Of a DNA stretch of 64,000 nt, positions 9,116 to 18,413 are shown piece by piece (position 1 is the stretch's first letter; the number at the start of each line of letters is the position of its first letter). Below the pieces are notes generated by a model. It made no database searches and was not told the origin of the DNA. It saw only the letters and a program-made list of their open reading frames with translations. The translations under genes were made by a program, and so were the position numbers. This stretch comes from Lachnospiraceae bacterium. GTDB lineage: Bacteria > Bacillota > Clostridia > Lachnospirales > Lachnospiraceae. The stretch covers positions 62,001 through 126,000 of the forward strand of contig SVDM01000006.1 of NCBI GenBank assembly GCA_015058015.1, written 5' to 3'.

Positions 9116-9157
9116 ATCAAATACAGACGACACGAAAACACACAGGAGGTTTTATAT

Positions 9158-10381
9158 ATGAAAGAAAAAGTTGTTTTAGCTTATTCGGGAGGGCTTGACA
9201 CAACAGCCATTATTCCCTGGCTTAAAGAGAATTACGATTATGATGTTATCTGCTGCTGCATTAACGTAGGACAGGCAGAAGAATTAGACGGGCTTGAGGA
9301 ACGTTCCAAACTATCCGGCGCAGAAAAGCTTTACGTACTCGATGTAGTAGATGAATTCTGCGACGATTATATCGTTCCCTGCGTACAGGCCAATGCAATA
9401 TACGAGAACAAGTACCTTCTTGGTACTTCCATGGCAAGACCCCTTATCGCCAAGAAACTTGTGGAGATTGCCCGCAAAGAGAATGCTGTAGCTATATGCC
9501 ACGGTGCAACAGGCAAAGGAAACGATCAGGTTCGTTTTGAGCTTGGAATCAAGGCTCTGGCTCCGGACATTAAGATAATTGCTCCATGGCGTTGCAACGA
9601 GACATGGAACATGCAGTCCCGTGAAGATGAGATTGAATACTGCAAAAAGCACGGAATTAACCTTCCCTTCTCTGCAGATTCAAGCTACAGCCGTGATCGT
9701 AACCTTTGGCATATCAGCCATGAGGGCCTTGAACTTGAAGACCCCTCCAAAGAGCCCAACTACGACCACCTTCTTGTGCTTGGTGTATCACCTGAGAAGG
9801 CACCGGATGAGGGTGAATATATAACAATGACATTTGAAAAAGGTATTCCCGTATCTTTAAACGGTAAAAAGATGAAGGTTTCAGAGATAATCACCGAACT
9901 TAATGCCCTTGGCGGAAAGCACGGAATCGGCATCGTTGATATCGTTGAGAACCGTGTAGTAGGCATGAAATCCCGTGGTGTATATGAGACTCCCGGAGGA
10001 ACCATTCTTATGGAAGCTCACCAACAGTTAGAAGAACTCATTCTCGACCGTGCCACATATACAGTAAAAAAGGAAATGGGCAACAAATTTGCGGATGTTG
10101 TATATGAAGGAAAATGGTTTACTCCCCTTCGTGAAGCCATCCAGGCCTTCATCGAGTCCACCCAACAGTATGTAACCGGTGAAGTTAAGATGAAGCTTTA
10201 TAAGGGCAATATCATCAAAGCAGGAACCACATCTCCGTACTCATTGTACAGTGAGTCCTTAGCAAGCTTCACTACAGGTGAATTATATGACCACCATGAT
10301 GCCGAAGGATTCATTAACCTCTTCGGATTACCCTTAAAGGTGCGCGCAATGAAGATGGCAGAAGCAAACAAAAATAAATAA
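9158..10381 (+). CDS. argG: Argininosuccinate synthase
   Basis: 407 residues, normal for the family. It joins citrulline and aspartate with ATP to form argininosuccinate. The ATP-pyrophosphatase loop [14 protein letters not shown] is at the N-terminus, and [15 protein letters not shown] marks the substrate region. Start ATG at 9158 with AGGAGG about nine bases upstream. It stands alone: argH, which usually follows, is not here, so the last step must be encoded elsewhere. A strong terminator follows. Confidence 0.96.
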   Translation: MKEKVVLAYSGGLDTTAIIPWLKENYDYDVICCCINVGQAEELDGLEERSKLSGAEKLYVLDVVDEFCDDYIVPCVQANAIYENKYLLGTSMARPLIAKKLVEIARKENAVAICHGATGKGNDQVRFELGIKALAPDIKIIAPWRCNETWNMQSREDEIEYCKKHGINLPFSADSSYSRDRNLWHISHEGLELEDPSKEPNYDHLLVLGVSPEKAPDEGEYITMTFEKGIPVSLNGKKMKVSEIITELNALGGKHGIGIVDIVENRVVGMKSRGVYETPGGTILMEAHQQLEELILDRATYTVKKEMGNKFADVVYEGKWFTPLREAIQAFIESTQQYVTGEVKMKLYKGNIIKAGTTSPYSLYSESLASFTTGELYDHHDAEGFINLFGLPLKVRAMKMAEANKNK

Positions 10382-10396
10382 ATTAGATTTAGATTT

Positions 10397-10432
10397 AATA
10401 CCCTTCCCAAAATGGGAAGGGTATTCTTTTTT
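10397..10432 (+). terminator. Rho-independent terminator of argG
   Basis: Perfect 13-bp stem (10397-10409 with 10413-10425) and AAA loop, followed by CTTTTTT. Confidence 0.9.
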
Positions 10433-10494
10433 GTTGTTTGGACAATTATGTACAAATTGACATATGTTTTTTGTTCTACGCGCACGAAGTTTCC

Positions 10495-10523
10495 TTTACT
10501 TTTCCAAAAATCCTTGGTATACT
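10495..10523 (+). promoter_or_regulatory. Promoter of the PucR-type regulator operon
   Basis: TTTACT (10495-10500), 17 bases, TATACT (10518-10523), about 50 bases before the start codon at 10575. Confidence 0.6.
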
Positions 10524-10574
10524 TTGTTACAATAGTACGAAAAATTCACACCCGTAAACTTTGGAGGCAATGTT

Positions 10575-12125
10575 ATGAGAATCAGCATGTGGATGCTGGC
10601 TAATCAGCTATACAATTTCGAACCGGAATTACATATTCAGAATAATGCACCCATATCTTTAAAGAGCGCAAGACGTGCTTATGCCACCAACTGTGTTCAT
10701 GTTTTTCAGCAGGGTAAAGACGTGGTATGTTCCGGAGAAGGCGACAAGATCATCCTAAAAGACATGGATGTGGACGTGGCTTTTGAGATTGTGCAGTCCA
10801 TATTCGACTACTATGATGATTGGAAGACTTCTGTCATTAATGTGGCTGCCCAAAGCGACTATGAGATGCTTCTTAACGTATCCCAACAGATATTCCACAA
10901 TCCTCTTCTTATCATAAGCCCCAACCACAAAGTAATTGCTATGAGCAATTACTCTATTTCCGAAGAGCAGGACGATGAGTGGAACTACCTTCAAAAATAC
11001 GGTTTCACCTCCTACGATGCCGCACAGATGTTTTATGACAACCCCGTTTCCCGTAAGCAGTGTCAGTCTTCGACTCCACAGATTATGAAATTTCCAAAAG
11101 ACGCTCATAAGAGCAATTGTCTTTCTACAAGTATATTCTATGACAATTTTAACTGCGGACGACTTACCATATTGGAGGTAAAACGTAAGCTCAATGTAGG
11201 TGATATTCAGCTTACCTCTATTCTTACTTCCCTAATAGCACCCTATTTGTACCATTTTGTTGCCAACAACGTTATTCCTTCCATCGACAACCCCATATCC
11301 AACCTTATTAAGGGTTCCAAGGTGAAGGATGCGGAAATTGAACGCTGGATTAAATACAAACGTTGGAATCGCAACGATACTTACCGGGTAGTTGTCTTAT
11401 GCAAGGATGTAGACGGTAGCAATACCACTCTGCCCCTTTTAAATAACCTGGTAGAGCAAAATGTTTTGGGTTCCGAGACCTATATAATTAACAATGGCCT
11501 GGTGGTACTTGTTAACGAGAATCAGACAGACTTTAAAGAATCTTTGGAATTTATCAAGGGAATTGCCGAAAGCAATAATAACAACGTAGGAATCAGTCTT
11601 CCCTTTAACGAAATATCCAAGATAGGTGATTATTACTCTCAGGCCGTTGCTGCAATAGAGTACGGAACTGCTTTTGACGGCGATCAAATGCTTTACGATT
11701 TCTACGATTATGCCGTTGATTACCTTATAGAACAATCGGACATTGGATTACAACTTAGTGCCATTCATCCCGATATCAGGCGGATCTGGCGTAATCCAAA
11801 GGACACTCATGCCCACGATAAGCTGATTACTCTTTCTTCTTACATAAAGAATGAGCGCTCTCTCGTCAAGACGTCCCAGGATTTATACGTACACCGTAAT
11901 ACCCTTATATATCGGTTAAAGAAGGTTATATCCGAGATGGAATATGATGTGGAGGATTCATACACCCGTACTTATTTTACCTACTCCATCGATGTGCTTA
12001 ACCTTTATCTTCGTAAATATGGCACAACAACAGGAGGAATAGAGGAATCATCGCTGTACTACTATGCAGACGATTCCAAGCACCCGTTTTCAACCAAAGA
12101 ATCCGGCGGAGGGACCAAATCATGA
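10575..12125 (+). CDS. PucR/CdaR-type transcriptional regulator
   Basis: 516 residues from an ATG with GGAGG seven bases upstream. The C-terminus (about 415-475) has the PucR-family helix-turn-helix: ERSLVKTSQDLYVHRNTLIYRLKKV. The long N-terminal part begins MRISMWMLANQLYNFEPEL and shows no domain I recognise with certainty. It shares its layout and opening pattern (SMWxLAxxL, then SGxGD, then a DYYDDW/FYNRWYDD stretch) with the regulator at 33731-35188, so the two are paralogues with a common sensor module. It is translationally coupled (ATGA overlap) to a response regulator, an unusual arrangement that hints at joint control of the same targets. Ligand unknown. Confidence 0.82.
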   Translation: MRISMWMLANQLYNFEPELHIQNNAPISLKSARRAYATNCVHVFQQGKDVVCSGEGDKIILKDMDVDVAFEIVQSIFDYYDDWKTSVINVAAQSDYEMLLNVSQQIFHNPLLIISPNHKVIAMSNYSISEEQDDEWNYLQKYGFTSYDAAQMFYDNPVSRKQCQSSTPQIMKFPKDAHKSNCLSTSIFYDNFNCGRLTILEVKRKLNVGDIQLTSILTSLIAPYLYHFVANNVIPSIDNPISNLIKGSKVKDAEIERWIKYKRWNRNDTYRVVVLCKDVDGSNTTLPLLNNLVEQNVLGSETYIINNGLVVLVNENQTDFKESLEFIKGIAESNNNNVGISLPFNEISKIGDYYSQAVAAIEYGTAFDGDQMLYDFYDYAVDYLIEQSDIGLQLSAIHPDIRRIWRNPKDTHAHDKLITLSSYIKNERSLVKTSQDLYVHRNTLIYRLKKVISEMEYDVEDSYTRTYFTYSIDVLNLYLRKYGTTTGGIEESSLYYYADDSKHPFSTKESGGGTKS

Positions 12126-12796
12126 GAATTCTTGTAGCTGAAGATGATCCCAGATTACTTAAGACTCTTTTGCATATATTTCAGAGCAACAACTTTCTCG
12201 CAGACGGCGTATCTAACGGCGAAGATGCCCTAGACTACGCCCAAACCGAGGAATATGACGGCTTTGTATTCGACATTATGATGCCGGGAATGGATGGTCT
12301 GCAGGTTTTAAAGACCCTTCGTAATCGTGGAATATCCACTCCCGCCCTATTTCTTACTGCCAGAACCGAGGTAGAACAGCGTGTTGAAGGTTTAGACGCC
12401 GGCGCTGACGACTACCTTCCCAAACCCTTTGCCACCACCGAACTGCTGGCAAGAGTTCGTGCCATGCTCCGCCGCAAAGACAACTTCACTCCCGACCTTC
12501 TTAAAATGGGAGATTTAATCCTTAACCAATCCACATATCAAATCAGTTATAAAGATAATACCGCATCCCTTTCAGGCAAAGAATTTCAACTGTTGGAGAT
12601 GCTTATGCAGCGCCCCGGGGTAGTAATAACCACAGACCAGTTCATGACCCACGTATGGGGCTGGGAATCTGACGTAGATACCGGAGCAGTGTGGGTACAC
12701 ATCTCCAATCTCCGCAAGAAACTTGAGTCCTTGGATGCCCCTGTCCAGATAAGATTTCAGCGTGGTACAGGCTATGTATTGGAGGAAAAGAAATGA
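12122..12796 (+). CDS. OmpR-family response regulator
   Basis: 224 residues. Receiver domain with MRILVAEDDPRLL, phospho-acceptor Asp in GFVFDIMMPGMDG and the Lys in YLPKPF; C-terminal winged helix ending VWVHISNLRKKL and GTGYVLEEKK. Start and stop each overlap a neighbour by four bases (ATGA at 12122 with the PucR-type regulator, ATGA at 12793 with the kinase), so all three proteins should be made in balanced amounts. Confidence 0.93.
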   Translation: MRILVAEDDPRLLKTLLHIFQSNNFLADGVSNGEDALDYAQTEEYDGFVFDIMMPGMDGLQVLKTLRNRGISTPALFLTARTEVEQRVEGLDAGADDYLPKPFATTELLARVRAMLRRKDNFTPDLLKMGDLILNQSTYQISYKDNTASLSGKEFQLLEMLMQRPGVVITTDQFMTHVWGWESDVDTGAVWVHISNLRKKLESLDAPVQIRFQRGTGYVLEEKK

Positions 12797-14061
12797 TCTA
12801 TAAGCTTCGTAACAAGTTTATTCGAATAAGCGCTTTATCTTTAATAGCCGTACTGGTGATAATCTATCTGGCAATCTTTTTTGCCAATACTGCCCAACTT
12901 GATTCCACCATGGACTCTTTGACATCTATGGTTTCCAACGACTTTAAGGATTTACCCGGCAATGACCAGGTTCCGCCTGATGCCGGCTCGACTCCGGCAT
13001 CCCCCATCCCGCCTAAAGATCTTGCAAATAATATGGGACGAAGGTTCAATTTTTTCAACCAGGAGACTAAGTTTTCCACCCGTTTCTTTTTTGTAAAATT
13101 TGATTCTGACGGAGCAGTTGCGGAGACTAATACAGACAAGATAGCCACAGTTTCCACTGATGAAGCCGTAGCAATGGCAACAAACGTCCTATCATCAAGG
13201 GCCGAGACCGGATGGAGTTCCAATTTCAGATACAGAGTAGTACAAACCTCCGGCGGCACAGCAGTATATTTTGTTGACGGCTCCATGAACAGGGAAATGT
13301 CAGCCTCATTCCTTATTACTGTAGCTTTGGTTCTTGCAGGCAGCGGAGCTTGTGTACTGATACTTATAATCTTCTTCTCTGCACGAGCAGTAAGACCTGT
13401 GGCGGAAAGCTATGCAAAGCAGAAACAATTCGTTACAGATGCCAACCACGAGCTAAAGACGCCCTTAACACTGATTCTTGCAAACCTGGATATTGCAGAA
13501 GCAGAATTAGGTAAGAACGAGTGGCTGGATGATATCAGATACGAAGGAGAGCAGATGAATTCCCTTGTAGCACAACTGGTATCCCTCTCAAGAATGGACG
13601 AAGATGAACAGCCACTTAATAAAGTACGATTTAATATATCGGAGATGCTTCTTGACATAACCTCAGAATTCAAGCGGGGTGTAGAGAACGCAGGCAAAAC
13701 GCTTATATGTAATATCAAACCAGATATTGAGTATGAAGGTGAAGAAGAGTCTCTTCGCCGCCTTGTATCCATCCTTATGGATAATGCTTTGAAATACTGC
13801 GATAACAGCGGTATCATTTGCTGCAATTTAACCACAGGACGCCACATAGAGCTTACCGTAACCAACTCTTTTTCAGAAGTTGATAATACCGAACTCGACA
13901 GACTCTTTGACAGATTCTACAGAAGCAACAAAGCCAGAACCTCAGGCACGGGCTTTGGTATCGGACTATCCATAGCTTATTCCATAGTCGAAAAACACGG
14001 CGGAAGCCTGAAAGCTTACAAAGCCGCCGAAGGAGTAATAGGTTTTAAAGCGATACTTTAA
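12793..14061 (+). CDS. Membrane sensor histidine kinase
   Basis: 422 residues. One transmembrane helix near 11-33, an extracellular sensor of about 130 residues with a proline-rich stretch, and a second helix near 173-195. There is little room for a HAMP domain. HisKA phospho-His is in DANHELKTPLTLIL; the N box is MDNALKYC, with FDRFYRSNKAR and GTGFGIGLSIAYSI. It is the partner of the preceding regulator. It ends 21 bases before the promoter of the next gene, and no terminator is obvious. Confidence 0.92.
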   Translation: MIYKLRNKFIRISALSLIAVLVIIYLAIFFANTAQLDSTMDSLTSMVSNDFKDLPGNDQVPPDAGSTPASPIPPKDLANNMGRRFNFFNQETKFSTRFFFVKFDSDGAVAETNTDKIATVSTDEAVAMATNVLSSRAETGWSSNFRYRVVQTSGGTAVYFVDGSMNREMSASFLITVALVLAGSGACVLILIIFFSARAVRPVAESYAKQKQFVTDANHELKTPLTLILANLDIAEAELGKNEWLDDIRYEGEQMNSLVAQLVSLSRMDEDEQPLNKVRFNISEMLLDITSEFKRGVENAGKTLICNIKPDIEYEGEEESLRRLVSILMDNALKYCDNSGIICCNLTTGRHIELTVTNSFSEVDNTELDRLFDRFYRSNKARTSGTGFGIGLSIAYSIVEKHGGSLKAYKAAEGVIGFKAIL

Positions 14062-14082
14062 TACTAATAAGTTTCATAATAG

Positions 14083-14112
14083 TTGACAATGTTCACCTCC
14101 CCGTCGTAATAT
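14083..14112 (+). promoter_or_regulatory. Promoter of XRE-type regulator
   Basis: Perfect TTGACA (14083-14088), 18 bases, TAATAT (14107-14112), 38 bases before the start codon. Confidence 0.65.
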
Positions 14113-14149
14113 TAGCTTGTGACTAAATTCGTATTGGGGAGGATTTTTA

Positions 14150-15286
14150 ATGAATACATTGCATATTGGAGAAAATATCTTAAAGTATCGTCACGGCAAA
14201 CGTATAACCCAGGAGGAAGTAGCCAGATATTTGGGGGTAACCAAGGCTTCTGTTTCCAAGTGGGAAAACGCCCAAAGCTTCCCGGATGTTACTCTGCTTC
14301 CTCAGATTGCAGCATTTTTCGGGGTATCGGTAGATGAGCTTATGGGCTACGAATCTGCCCTTACATCAGACCAGATTCAAAAGATTTATCATGATTTATG
14401 CAAGGGATTTGCAGCAGGAGAGGTAAAGGAGACCTTCGTAATTGCCAATGCCTATATCCGCAATCACTATTCCTGTCACCCTTTCTTAAATAAAATGTCC
14501 ACACTCTTTCTAAATCACTATATGCTTCTTGAAACTAAAGAAGAGCAGAATGCCATATTAGAGCAGATTAAGAAGATGTGCAGTAAAGTATTGTCCGAAT
14601 CCAACGTTTCGCTTGAGCGTCAGTTGGCTCTTTCTATGAAGTGCTACGCAGACCTTGCTTTAGGACACCCGGAGTACGTTATTAACGCTTTGGAGCCTCT
14701 TGCAGGGCCGGAAGACCTCCTGATGGGTAATCAAACCCTTCTTATCCAAGCTTACAGGGATGCAGGCAAAACTGATAAGGCTACCACCTATACCCAGGTT
14801 TACATGTACGCCAATATTATGTCCCAGGTATACCATTCCATGACATATATAGGCCATAACATGGACAATGCGACAATTGCCAAAAGCACAATTGCCACAA
14901 CCATAAACCTCATAGATTTATACAAGGTTTCAAGTCTTAATCCCAACCTGACAGCTCAGTTTTTCTACGTAGCCGCCAATTATTATGCCTCTGTAAGCAA
15001 TGCCACGGAGACTTTGAATATGCTGGATAAATACGCGGATTCCGTCAGCGAACTCTTTACGGGAGAGCTCGGTTTACGGGGTAATGACTATTTTGATAAG
15101 GTTGTTGAATGGCTGGATTCCAAGAATGACTCTGAAGTCCCACGGGACGTTCATCTTATTGCCAAGAATGCAATAGAAGTTCTTGATAACCCCGTCTTTT
15201 CCTTTGTTCAATCAACAGATGAGATGAAACGCTTCAAAACAAGGATTACACGGGCTTCCGAGATACTTGAGAAAAATAACAAATAA
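14150..15286 (+). CDS. XRE-family regulator with helical-repeat C-terminus
   Basis: 378 residues. A lambda-repressor-type helix-turn-helix fills the first 65 residues (TQEEVARYLGVTKASVSKWE, then FPDVTLLPQIAAFFGVSVDEL). The remaining 300 residues are helical with a TPR-like look (repeated LALGHPEYVINALEPL-type helices), as in peptide-pheromone or Rgg/PlcR-like regulators and many Lachnospiraceae housekeeping XRE proteins. The start ATG follows GGGGAGG. It has its own promoter and a strong terminator; no partner gene or peptide precursor was found next to it. Ligand unknown. Confidence 0.85.
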   Translation: MNTLHIGENILKYRHGKRITQEEVARYLGVTKASVSKWENAQSFPDVTLLPQIAAFFGVSVDELMGYESALTSDQIQKIYHDLCKGFAAGEVKETFVIANAYIRNHYSCHPFLNKMSTLFLNHYMLLETKEEQNAILEQIKKMCSKVLSESNVSLERQLALSMKCYADLALGHPEYVINALEPLAGPEDLLMGNQTLLIQAYRDAGKTDKATTYTQVYMYANIMSQVYHSMTYIGHNMDNATIAKSTIATTINLIDLYKVSSLNPNLTAQFFYVAANYYASVSNATETLNMLDKYADSVSELFTGELGLRGNDYFDKVVEWLDSKNDSEVPRDVHLIAKNAIEVLDNPVFSFVQSTDEMKRFKTRITRASEILEKNNK

Positions 15287-15290
15287 AAAA

Positions 15291-15314
15291 CGAGCAAGGG
15301 TAATCCCTTGCTCG
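15291..15314. terminator. Bidirectional terminator between convergent genes
   Basis: Perfect 10-bp stem CGAGCAAGGG/CCCTTGCTCG with TAAT loop, an A run on the left and ATAATTTT on the right; it serves the XRE gene (plus) and the acidic peptide gene (minus). Confidence 0.85.
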
Positions 15315-15324
15315 ATAATTTTAA

Positions 15325-15570
15325 TTATTCTGCAACAGGCTCAGCTTCTGCTTCTGCCTTGTCTTCTTTAGCTTCTTTGTCAAGTGTGATGGGTACATAT
15401 TCTCTCTTGACGGGCTCAAAATCCTCATCATCGTAGTCATCGAAGTCGTCAAAGTCATCATCATCATAATCATCATCAATCTCAAAGAACTTCTTATAAA
15501 TAGCTACTCCTGCGGCTATAGCAGCTGCTACCCCAACAATGAAAAGCAAGAATTTTAATAATTTCTTCAC
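15325..15570 (-). CDS. Small acidic single-pass membrane protein
   Basis: 81 residues. An N-terminal basic start and hydrophobic helix (about 4-26, LLKFLLFIVGVAAAIAAGVAIYKK written here in shortened register) is followed by a run of Asp, Tyr and Phe (about 30-52: DDDYDDDDFDDFDDYDDED) and a Lys/Glu/Ala tail. Not a recognised family. The acidic, aromatic repeat could bind divalent cations or a basic partner, or may just be a flexible tail. It is the last gene after glnS and DUF2225 on the minus strand, 67 bases downstream of the latter. Confidence 0.7.
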   Translation of the reverse strand: MKKLLKFLLFIVGVAAAIAAGVAIYKKFFEIDDDYDDDDFDDFDDYDDEDFEPVKREYVPITLDKEAKEDKAEAEAEPVAE

Positions 15571-15637
15571 TTAGAATCTCTCCTTTCACAATTATGAACT
15601 TATTTTAACCCTTTCGGTATCAAATGTCAAAACCCAT

Positions 15638-16504
15638 TTAACCGTTGGCTTTTTGTTTCTTTATCTCTTCTACTATCTGCTCCTTAAGGTCATAAGCCTT
15701 GTCCTTAATTCGACGTGTAGCAGAGGGTGATGCAAGAATTCTTGCCAGGGTCTTGGATGCAATATCGTATTTCTTGAAATGAATAGCCAGGTTGGTAATA
15801 AGGAAGTCTACCGTTGACTCATCCATTCCGCACATAGGATAATCTTCAGACATGGTAGCCTTTAAGAAGCCTTCAAAGGCATTCTTTAAAAATTCATCTT
15901 CCTGCTTCTGGCAGTCCTCAAACATTACCTTGTAATTGGGATTATTCTTATCAAGATTTTCCTTCTTGCCTCTCATTACCCAGCCAATGCGAAGACAGAT
16001 GTTGGCACGTTCACTGACCTTACCTTTTTTTACAACACTGTTAATAAGAGCTAACTTGTATCTTTCAATAGCCATATCATAGCTGTATGTCGGATCAGTG
16101 GTCTCAAAGCTTGAGCCGTCAAAACCGGCAGAAATCTTCTCTTTAATGAGTTTGGCCTGAGCTGAAGGAAGAGGCTTAAATGAACTGTGCAAAGCCGCAT
16201 ATCCGCAGGTTGTACATACAGATACTCCGTACTTATTGGCGTCTATATCCTTGAAAATAGGACGAAGCACATTATCTGTCTCAAGCTGCTTAACACGACC
16301 GTTTTTAACGGTTTTAACCTTAGTCATACTGTCGCATAAAGGGCATTTGATACTTCTCTCAAGAAGATAATCCTCCTCTTTTGCTACCGGCGCAGCTGCA
16401 GCTGTCGCCTTACCGGGCTCCGGTTTTTTCTCCTCTTCAAATATACTGATGTCATCGTCAAGCTTGATACCAAACTTGCTCATGTCAGAAAACAAATTGC
16501 TCAT
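15638..16504 (-). CDS. DUF2225 protein
   Basis: 288 residues. After a variable 50-residue start, a CPLCDSM motif and a second pair VCTTCGYAALH (about 55-120) form the metal-binding region typical of DUF2225, with the conserved LRPIF and YGVSVC between them. The C-terminal half is helical and TPR-like. The family is widespread in Firmicutes and its role is unknown. It lies 13 bases after glnS, so co-transcription is likely. Confidence 0.85.
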   Translation of the reverse strand: MSNLFSDMSKFGIKLDDDISIFEEEKKPEPGKATAAAAPVAKEEDYLLERSIKCPLCDSMTKVKTVKNGRVKQLETDNVLRPIFKDIDANKYGVSVCTTCGYAALHSSFKPLPSAQAKLIKEKISAGFDGSSFETTDPTYSYDMAIERYKLALINSVVKKGKVSERANICLRIGWVMRGKKENLDKNNPNYKVMFEDCQKQEDEFLKNAFEGFLKATMSEDYPMCGMDESTVDFLITNLAIHFKKYDIASKTLARILASPSATRRIKDKAYDLKEQIVEEIKKQKANG

Positions 16505-16517
16505 ATTATTGTCCTTT

Positions 16518-18185
16518 CTATTTTTTCTCTATCTTGAATGAACTCTTCAACGATACTATTCTGTTAAATACCGGATGTTCCGTTGTAGAATCCTTGGAAT
16601 CTACACAGAAGAATCCGTTTCTAACAAACTGGAATCTGTCCGGTGCTTTGCCTTTTCCCAGCTCCGGTTCCAACTTAGCGCCCTTCATGATAACCAGAGA
16701 ATTAGGGTTAAGATTTAAGCTTCCGTCTTCGTTAAGCTTACCCTTTTCCTCATCCACGATATTCTCATAAAGTCTTACCTCTGCATCCACGGCAGTAGCG
16801 GCATTAACCCAGTGAATGGTTCCTTTAACCTTGCGTCCGTCAGGGCTGTTGCCGCCTTTTGATGCAGGATCGTATGTGCAATGAATCTCCGTAATGTTGC
16901 CATCTGCATCCTTCTTAAAATCAGTGCAACGAACAAAATATGCGTTCATAAGGCGAACTTCATTACCCGGGAAAAGCCTGAAGTATTTCTTAGGCGGTTC
17001 CTCCATAAAGTCTTCTCTTTCTATGTATAACTCTCTCGAGAAGGGAACCTGTCTGGTTCCGAGAGATTCATTCTCCAAATTGTTGGGCACTTCCAGATAC
17101 TCCGTCTTGCCCTCTTCATAATTATCTATAATCAGCTTTATGGGGTCAAGTATTGCCATCATTCTCTTACAAGATAGCTTTAAATCCTCTCTTATACAAT
17201 ACTCAAGCATGGCATAATCCACTGAACTGTTAGCCTTGGATACACCGCATAACTCCACAAACTTCTTGATGGACTCGGGTGTGTAACCCCTTCTTCTAAG
17301 AGCTGCAATAGTTACAAGTCTGGGATCGTCCCAGCCGTCTACTATTCCGTCTTCCACCAGTTTCTTTATATATCTCTTACCTGTAATAACATTGGTAAGA
17401 TAAAGCTTGGCAAACTCAATCTGTTTTGGAGGATTCTCGAATCCAACCTCACGCACAACCCAGTCGTATAAGGGTCTGTGATCCTCGAATTCCAGGGTAC
17501 ATATAGAATGGGTAATGCCCTCGATGGCATCCTCTATGGGATGAGCGAAGTCATACATGGGATAGATGCACCACTTATCACCCGTATTATGATGGGTCAT
17601 GTGTGCCACACGATAAATAACCGGGTCACGCATATTGATATTAGGTGACCACATGTCAATCTTGGCACGAAGCACTGCAGCTCCGTCTTCATACTTACCG
17701 TCCTTCATATCCGCAAACATCTGCAGACTTTCTTCAATGGGGCGTTCCCTGTCCGGATCTTCTCTTCCGGGCTCCGTCAAAGTACCCCTGGTTTCTCTGA
17801 TGCCCTCTGCCGAGAGGGTTGATACATATGCCTTGCCCTTCTTGATAAGGGTAACTGCGGCCTCATACATCTGATCAAAATAATCGGATGCATAATAAAG
17901 ATGCTCCTTCCAATCAGCTCCCAGCCACTTTATATCTTCTTTTATGGAATCAACGAATTCCTCTTTTTCTTTGGTAGGATTGGTATCGTCAAATCTCATA
18001 TGGAATACACCGTTGTACTCCTTAGCCAAACCATAGTTTAGAAGTATTGACTTGGCGTGTCCTATATGAAGGTAACCGTTAGGTTCCGGAGGGAATCTGG
18101 TACATACGGTTTTACAATGTCCTTCTTCAATATCTTTGTCGATAATCATCTCTATAAAATTACGGGAAACATTCTCGTTTTCCAT
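16518..18185 (-). CDS. glnS: Glutaminyl-tRNA synthetase
   Basis: About 555 residues from the ATG at 18185 (AGGAGG nine bases upstream). It charges tRNA-Gln with glutamine. HIGH is present as [20 protein letters not shown], which together with FDDTNPTKE and GWDDPR separates GlnRS from GluRS. The second ATP motif, normally VMSKR in this family, reads [13 protein letters not shown]: the Lys-Arg are kept but Met-Ser is replaced by Thr-Gly. The C-terminal anticodon-binding beta-barrels are complete. Many Firmicutes lack GlnRS and make Gln-tRNA by amidation (GatCAB), so this gene is informative about lineage. Confidence 0.94.
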   Translation of the reverse strand: MENENVSRNFIEMIIDKDIEEGHCKTVCTRFPPEPNGYLHIGHAKSILLNYGLAKEYNGVFHMRFDDTNPTKEKEEFVDSIKEDIKWLGADWKEHLYYASDYFDQMYEAAVTLIKKGKAYVSTLSAEGIRETRGTLTEPGREDPDRERPIEESLQMFADMKDGKYEDGAAVLRAKIDMWSPNINMRDPVIYRVAHMTHHNTGDKWCIYPMYDFAHPIEDAIEGITHSICTLEFEDHRPLYDWVVREVGFENPPKQIEFAKLYLTNVITGKRYIKKLVEDGIVDGWDDPRLVTIAALRRRGYTPESIKKFVELCGVSKANSSVDYAMLEYCIREDLKLSCKRMMAILDPIKLIIDNYEEGKTEYLEVPNNLENESLGTRQVPFSRELYIEREDFMEEPPKKYFRLFPGNEVRLMNAYFVRCTDFKKDADGNITEIHCTYDPASKGGNSPDGRKVKGTIHWVNAATAVDAEVRLYENIVDEEKGKLNEDGSLNLNPNSLVIMKGAKLEPELGKGKAPDRFQFVRNGFFCVDSKDSTTEHPVFNRIVSLKSSFKIEKK

Positions 18186-18225
18186 TAAATGCAGCCTCCT
18201 TACAGCCCAAATTACATACATAGTT

Positions 18226-18254
18226 ATTGTAGCATATTTCCCTTAATTATGAAA
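18226..18254 (-). promoter_or_regulatory. Promoter of glnS, extended -10 type
   Basis: On the minus strand TTTCAT (18254-18249), 17 bases, TACAAT (18231-18226), preceded by TG one base upstream (TGCTACAAT), which would offset the weak -35. Confidence 0.5.
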
Positions 18255-18319
18255 GGGCAAACATCATATGCCCCTCCCACCTGAAAGTGTCCGTTAAACC
18301 CTGTAAAATAACGGTAAAT

Positions 18320-18374
18320 AATATTACAACTTTTGTCAGAAATGCTTGTAATATTCAGAACTTTCGATTAAAAT
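18320..18374 (+). promoter_or_regulatory. Promoter with overlapping inverted-repeat operator
   Basis: TTGTAA (18346-18351), 17 bases, TAAAAT (18369-18374) ahead of the chemoreceptor-like gene. The -35 forms part of a perfect 10-bp inverted repeat, AATATTACAA (18320-18329) and TTGTAATATT (18346-18355), 16 bases apart. Arm centres are 26 bp apart, about 2.5 helical turns. A further CCGTTA/TAACGG repeat lies at 18291-18314. The binding protein is unknown. Confidence 0.5.
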
Positions 18375-18413
18375 TAGTGTATATGGACTATTAGACCGCA
18401 GGGAGGTAATAAC

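Noticed and set aside
18226-18413. Riboswitch between glnS and the chemoreceptor gene
   Set aside because: Only short inverted repeats are seen; none matches a riboswitch core I can recognise.
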